A stretch of DNA of 9,714 nt from an uncultured bacterium (GTDB taxonomy: Bacteria; Cyanobacteriota; Vampirovibrionia; Gastranaerophilales; Gastranaerophilaceae), in the NCBI GenBank assembly GCA_900553205.1, contig USCK01000064.1, forward strand, positions 1-9,714. Reading direction: 5' to 3'. Positions 6,900 to 9,714 of this stretch are shown piece after piece (the first letter of the stretch is position 1; each line of letters starts with the position of its first letter). The position numbers and the translations under genes are program-made. Under the pieces are notes generated by a model. That model was not told the origin of the DNA. It did not search any database and saw only the letters and a program-made list of their open reading frames with translations.

Positions 6900-7886
6900 T
6901 TAATTAAACAATTCTGTTACTTGCCAATAACCATTTTTATCAGCCCCAATACGTTTAAGCAAACCATTTTCTTGAAGCTTTTTCATATTAGAATTTATAC
7001 TTTTTCTTGTAAGTCCAATTACATTTGCGAGTTCTTCTTGGGTTATTTGAGGATTGTTTTTTATGACCTCAAGAATTTTCTTTTGATTTAGAGTAACCTT
7101 TACAGTAACCTTTACAGTAACCTTTTTCTCTGTTTGTATAATTTCTTCTATAGTATTTAAGATAGTTGATAGCATAAATTCTATAAACTTCGTACTGTTT
7201 GCGACACTATCACTAACTCCCAATACATTGTAATACTCTTTTTGATTTTCTTTTATCAAAGTTTCAACAGGTAGCCAAGCAAAAATTTCTTTCCATTCTT
7301 TTAAAATTACCGTTTGCCATAAACGTCCTAATCTACCGTTACCATCTTGAAAAGGATGAATGAACTCAAATTCATAATGAAATACACAACTTTTTATAAG
7401 TGGGTGAATATCTGAAGTTTTAAGCCATTCAAACAAATTTGCCATAAGTTCAGGAACTCTCTTTGCTTGGGGGGCAACATGAACTACTTTTTCACCATCA
7501 AAAATTCCGACTCCATCAACTCTATATTTTCCACTATTACTTACCAAATCTTGCATCATTAACTTATGAGCTTTTAATAAATCATTTTCATCATAAGGAT
7601 TTAATGATAAAAGTAAATCATACGCTTGAATAGAATTTTTTACTTCTTTAATTTCATTAGGATTACCCAGTACTCGTTTTCCATTTATTATTGCAGTAAT
7701 TTGTTCTAAGGTTAAACTATTATTTTCGATAGCAAGAGATGAATGAATTGTCTTTATTCGATTTTCTTTTCTTAATTGAATATGCAGTGGATTATTTTGA
7801 ATAGAAGTTATTTCTCCTAGTTTTTCTGAAATCTTCGAAATAAGTTCTATAATTTTTGATGTAATTTCAAAAGGTGGTGCGTACAT
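6900..7886 (-). CDS. Fic-domain AMP-transferase with C-terminal winged helix
   Basis: A 328-residue protein. The Fic core motif HPFQDGNGRLGR is at 177-188, with catalytic H177, D181 for Mg2+ and R185/R188 for phosphate, so the enzyme looks intact. An inhibitory-helix motif SLAIEN at 50-55 ([S/T]xxxE[G/N]) lies before the core, making it a class II (N-terminally self-inhibited) Fic. Residues about 264-325 (LNQKKILEVIKNNPQITQEE... to NGYWQV) form a winged HTH, as in Shewanella SoFic. Family members transfer AMP from ATP to protein Ser/Thr/Tyr side chains; many are housekeeping or toxin-like, and the target is unknown. No antitoxin gene is adjacent, consistent with built-in inhibition. ATG 7886 is chosen over GTG 7928 because AGTAGGA lies just upstream and because MYAPPFEIT is the usual family start. 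The linker KVTVKVTVKVT is encoded by a 12-bp tandem repeat. Confidence 0.93.
   Translation of the reverse strand: MYAPPFEITSKIIELISKISEKLGEITSIQNNPLHIQLRKENRIKTIHSSLAIENNSLTLEQITAIINGKRVLGNPNEIKEVKNSIQAYDLLLSLNPYDENDLLKAHKLMMQDLVSNSGKYRVDGVGIFDGEKVVHVAPQAKRVPELMANLFEWLKTSDIHPLIKSCVFHYEFEFIHPFQDGNGRLGRLWQTVILKEWKEIFAWLPVETLIKENQKEYYNVLGVSDSVANSTKFIEFMLSTILNTIEEIIQTEKKVTVKVTVKVTLNQKKILEVIKNNPQITQEELANVIGLTRKSINSNMKKLQENGLLKRIGADKNGYWQVTELFN
7092..7125. repeat. 12-bp tandem repeat (2.8 copies) in fic
   Basis: AGTAACCTTTAC is present at 7092-7103 and 7104-7115, then AGTAACCTTT at 7116-7125, all exact. Read on the minus strand it encodes repeated KVTV between the Fic core and the winged helix. 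The unit is a multiple of three, so copy-number changes would alter linker length without shifting the frame. Confidence 0.9.
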
Positions 7887-7892
7887 AGATTT

Positions 7893-7899
7893 TCCTACT
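7893..7899 (-). promoter_or_regulatory. RBS that decides the fic start
   Basis: AGTAGGA on the minus strand, 6 nt before ATG 7886. The alternative GTG at 7928 has no such site and overlaps a promoter-like TGATATTAT. Confidence 0.7.
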
Positions 7900-7918
7900 A
7901 AATCATTTCTATGAGGTA

Positions 7919-7927
7919 ATAATATCA
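7919..7927 (-). promoter_or_regulatory. Extended -10 promoter candidate of fic
   Basis: Minus-strand TGATATTAT (7927 to 7919) matches TGnTATAAT with one mismatch. No good -35 is seen at 16-18 bp. It is 32 bp before ATG 7886. Confidence 0.4.
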
Positions 7928-7981
7928 CAAAAACGAATTAAACATTTGTCAGGAAAATTCAAAATATTTTTATCACCGAAA

Positions 7982-8014
7982 TACGTAACATATACAATTA
8001 CGTAGCCTAATTGT
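7982..8014. repeat. Two overlapping 7-bp inverted repeats
   Basis: TACGTAA (7982-7988) and TTACGTA (7998-8004) are perfect inverted arms with a 9-nt gap. ACAATTA (7994-8000) and TAATTGT (8008-8014) are perfect arms with a 7-nt gap. The two share three bases, TTA at 7998-8000. The layout suggests an operator or a pair of alternative hairpins about 55 bp upstream of the fic promoter candidate; no T-run follows. Confidence 0.5.
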
Positions 8015-8034
8015 GATGTTTGCAAATTAAATCC

Positions 8035-8147
8035 GTCATTGCGAAAAATCTTTGATTTTGAAGCAATCCAGTAATAATTCTTTGAGTCGTTTTATTTTTT
8101 TATGTATGTTAAAGGAACTGGATTACTTCGCTATCGCTCGTAATGAC
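8035..8147. repeat. Palindromic repetitive element (REP/MITE-like), 113 bp
   Basis: The outer ends GTCATTGCGA (8035-8044) and TCGTAATGAC (8138-8147) are inverted with one mismatch in 10. The inner arms GAAGCAATCCAGT (8060-8072) and ACTGGATTACTTC (8117-8129) are inverted with one mismatch in 13. An AT-rich middle of about 44 bp carries no ORF. The ends resemble the GTCATTGCGAG...GAAGCAATCC palindromes found scattered between genes in many bacteria. A transcript across it would fold into a long stem. Confidence 0.8.
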
Positions 8148-8208
8148 AGATAAATAATCGTCATTCTTAATAACTATACAAATTAATCAAAAGTAGTCCT
8201 ACCTAAAA

Positions 8209-9048
8209 TCATAAATTACAATTTGATTCTACTATACATTTACCTTTTACCATTGCCCTTTTACAATACCAAGCCCAATTATACTGTTTTTTAGCATAAA
8301 AGAAATACTCACCAGTCTTAAGATCAATAGATACAAATTTATAATTTGAAGCTTTTCCTGTATATAAACGGTCTTTAAATGTTATTTTATCATTCGCTAT
8401 TGTTAGCTTTGAAACTTTCTTTAACTTATCACTATCCTTATATAATCTATTTAAATTATTACTATACAACTTATTATTTTTAAATACATAATAATCAGTA
8501 ACCGTTTTATATTCATCTATACTGCCACTATATCTTACCCCTGTACAAATAAGTTTAGTTTCATTATCAAATTTTTTAACAGGAGAATTATTATTGACTA
8601 TAATATTTTTATCAGCTTTTTTAGCTCGTTTGATAGCTTCTCTATCATGTTTTGCTTTGAATTTTGGATTAAAATTACATTCTTTTATCAAATTATCATA
8701 ATATTTTTGTCTTTCAACAGGATTCTTAATTCCTTCAGCTGCGACTAACCCATCATCAAACTTAATCTTTTTATTGTAATATCCTATATTTTTAAGCTTT
8801 GTTGTTGAATGAACAATCATCGGAACTCCTACAGGTGAAAGAATTATAGTCGAAGATAACCCAATACCTGCACCCAATTCACCGAGAGATTTACCTCTTG
8901 AGAACATTCTTGGCTCTTGATATTTATTGGGAACATAATCTTCCCATTTTGGGGCTACAACTTCTTTTGTAGTATTTGTATTTGCAAAAGCTACAGAACT
9001 AGGCATCAATAATGCTACCAACAAAGATAAAACAACAAATCTTTTCAT
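8209..9048 (-). CDS. Secreted protein of unknown function
   Basis: A 279-residue protein with a Sec signal peptide (residues 1-22, ending SSVAFA before NTNTT). I do not recognise the family. After the signal come a Pro-rich stretch (about 32-47), one hydrophobic glycine-spaced segment (57-80, LGAGIGLSSTIILSPVGVPM) that could insert in or lie against a membrane, a highly charged middle (100-150, many Lys), and a C-terminal half rich in Tyr/Lys and beta-like strands (LYTGKASNYKFVSIDLKTGE, then YFFYAKKQYNW). It has five cysteines (124, 168, 262, 271, 277), three of them in the last 18 residues, so disulfides are possible in the periplasm. ATG 9048 is preferred to TTG 9060, since that TTG is part of the Shine-Dalgarno (GGAG, 6 nt before the ATG). 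It follows the acyltransferase by 61 bp but has its own strong promoter. Confidence 0.78.
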   Translation of the reverse strand: MKRFVVLSLLVALLMPSSVAFANTNTTKEVVAPKWEDYVPNKYQEPRMFSRGKSLGELGAGIGLSSTIILSPVGVPMIVHSTTKLKNIGYYNKKIKFDDGLVAAEGIKNPVERQKYYDNLIKECNFNPKFKAKHDREAIKRAKKADKNIIVNNNSPVKKFDNETKLICTGVRYSGSIDEYKTVTDYYVFKNNKLYSNNLNRLYKDSDKLKKVSKLTIANDKITFKDRLYTGKASNYKFVSIDLKTGEYFFYAKKQYNWAWYCKRAMVKGKCIVESNCNL

Positions 9049-9054
9049 AATAAT

Positions 9055-9058
9055 CTCC
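9055..9058 (-). promoter_or_regulatory. RBS that decides the start of the secreted protein
   Basis: GGAG on the minus strand, 6 nt before ATG 9048. It overlaps the TTG at 9060 that opens the longest frame, so that TTG is not the start. Confidence 0.75.
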
Positions 9059-9091
9059 AATATTATTTATATTGCATACAAAATCAAACTT

Positions 9092-9100
9092 ATTATACCA
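9092..9100 (-). promoter_or_regulatory. Extended -10 promoter of the secreted-protein gene
   Basis: Minus-strand TGGTATAAT (9100 to 9092) is a perfect extended -10. It sits in the 61-bp gap after the acyltransferase stop, about 44 bp before ATG 9048, with no clear -35. It suggests separate transcription of the downstream gene. Confidence 0.6.
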
Positions 9101-9109
9101 TATTTTCAA

Positions 9110-9714
9110 TTATTTAAACAAATCATAAAAATGATAAAATTGATAAGGTGCAAACAAAGTCATTTTTTCTAAAAATCTTGAAAATTCTTCTTGTAATCTT
9201 GCAAGATTATCACTTTTTTTATTATCTGCTTCAAACTTTTCTGACTCTACAAGAAATTCTTTACCTGTTTTTATACAAGATATCAAATATATCGGATATT
9301 CCAACATCAAAGCAAACTTTAAAGAGCCTAAAGGTAAGCTTATCTTTTTCCCCAACAAATCTGTTTCATAGCACTTGTTAGTATTAGAAGATGACAGTCT
9401 ATCTCCCGCCATAAAAACTATCTCTCCATTATTTAATCGTTCTTTTAATTCAATAACCGTTTCGATTCCTATATCTTCTACCGGAAAAATTTTTACATCT
9501 TTATTATCTGACAAGGAATTTATAAAATCATTAAAGGTTTCACAATGTTTTTTTTGCATAAAAATATTTACTTTTTTATGTTCAGTATTCTGTATAAAAG
9601 CTCTCATCACCTCAACATTACCAACATGAGTAAATATAAAAAATAATCCACCTTTTTTCAAATCTGTTTCTAACTTCTGATTTTTTATTCTAAAATTGAA
9701 TTTCGCTAAACCTG
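9110..9714 (-). CDS. COG4261-like LPLAT-superfamily acyltransferase, 5' end cut by window edge
   Basis: The frame stays open to the right edge, so the gene begins outside; the TTG at 9661 is not the start. The 200 visible residues are the C-terminal two-thirds of a protein related to LpxL/HtrB lipid A acyltransferases and closest, from memory, to the COG4261 group. Landmarks, counted from the edge, are FTHVGNVEV (27-35; H29 and E34 as the HxxxxE catalytic pair), VNIFMQKKH (48-56), AGDR (102-105), LLGKKISLPLGSLKFAL (119-135, the usual FLG...FP.GP..LA region), YPIYLI (139-144) and the terminal PYQFYHFYDLF (189-199). The family acts at the inner membrane, moving acyl chains onto glycolipids, and is often part of aryl-polyene or related lipid clusters. 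No other such genes are visible here, so the product is open. It ends 61 bp before the secreted-protein gene. Confidence 0.82.
   Translation of the reverse strand, partial: GLAKFNFRIKNQKLETDLKKGGLFFIFTHVGNVEVMRAFIQNTEHKKVNIFMQKKHCETFNDFINSLSDNKDVKIFPVEDIGIETVIELKERLNNGEIVFMAGDRLSSSNTNKCYETDLLGKKISLPLGSLKFALMLEYPIYLISCIKTGKEFLVESEKFEADNKKSDNLARLQEEFSRFLEKMTLFAPYQFYHFYDLFK

Larger units (their letters stand above)
7887..8208. other. 322-bp intergenic region without a gene
   Basis: I find no coding frame, tRNA or clear intrinsic terminator here. It contains the fic RBS and promoter candidate (7893-7927), two overlapping inverted repeats (7982-8014), a 113-bp palindromic element (8035-8147), and a stray CGTCATTC (8159-8166) just outside that element which looks like a further fragment of its end. 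Confidence 0.75.

Noticed and set aside
5564..7886. Functional fic-tolC operon
   Set aside because: The genes are 52 bp apart on one strand without a terminator, but the TolC gene has its own promoter candidate and the functions are unrelated, so a functional link is not claimed.
8035..8147. CRISPR array or IS element
   Set aside because: There is only one inverted pair with no repeat-spacer series, and the element holds no transposase frame.
6900..9048. Toxin-antitoxin module around Fic
   Set aside because: The Fic protein carries its own inhibitory motif (SLAIEN), and no small antitoxin gene adjoins it. The neighbours are a TolC channel and a secreted protein.
9148..9629. Two plus-strand ORFs opposite the acyltransferase
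   Set aside because: Both are antisense to a frame with conserved acyltransferase motifs that runs to the window edge.

Overview
The window is an AT-rich (roughly 30% GC by eye) stretch of a diderm bacterial genome. Evidence for an outer membrane is a TolC-type outer-membrane channel with a signal peptide and an LpxL/HtrB-superfamily acyltransferase. The standard genetic code fits, since TGA acts as a stop in two genes. The style of the proteins (Asn/Lys-rich, an N-terminal 'NxNFKxI' patch, small secreted HExxH proteins) recalls the non-photosynthetic gut relatives of Cyanobacteria (Vampirovibrionia/Gastranaerophilales). That is a weak inference from memory, not something the sequence proves.

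Layout. A sigma-factor-like/HTH protein runs off the left edge (1-735, minus). It is followed upstream by a cytoplasmic-looking protein with an HExxH...ExxA zinc-peptidase signature (894-2054, minus), which has its own terminator. A divergent 62-78 bp gap separates this from a six-to-seven-repeat TPR protein (2132-3109, plus). The TPR gene converges, through a strong hairpin that serves both strands, on a small secreted HExxH protein (3184-3750, minus). Divergent from that is a SulP-family anion transporter (3964-5499, plus). It converges on a TolC-family gene (5564-6847, minus), which lies just downstream of a Fic AMP-transferase with a C-terminal winged helix (6900-7886, minus). A 322 bp intergenic region holds overlapping inverted repeats and a 113 bp palindromic repetitive element. 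Beyond it come a secreted protein of unknown function (8209-9048, minus) and the C-terminal two-thirds of a COG4261-like acyltransferase that runs off the right edge (9110-9714, minus).

How the genes relate. Most genes look like independent transcription units: each has its own promoter-like or terminator-like signals, and directions alternate. Only fic-tolC (52 bp gap, no terminator seen) and acyltransferase-secreted protein (61 bp gap) could be co-transcribed, and in both pairs the downstream gene has its own promoter candidate. I see no clear multi-gene defence, mobile or biosynthetic system. The most distinctive items are the repeat family (one full palindrome plus a half copy), the two unrelated HExxH proteins, and the unassigned sigma-like protein. 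Four of the apparent longest-ORF starts (at 2069, 3919, 7928 and 9060) are corrected here to internal ATGs, mainly on ribosome-binding-site evidence.
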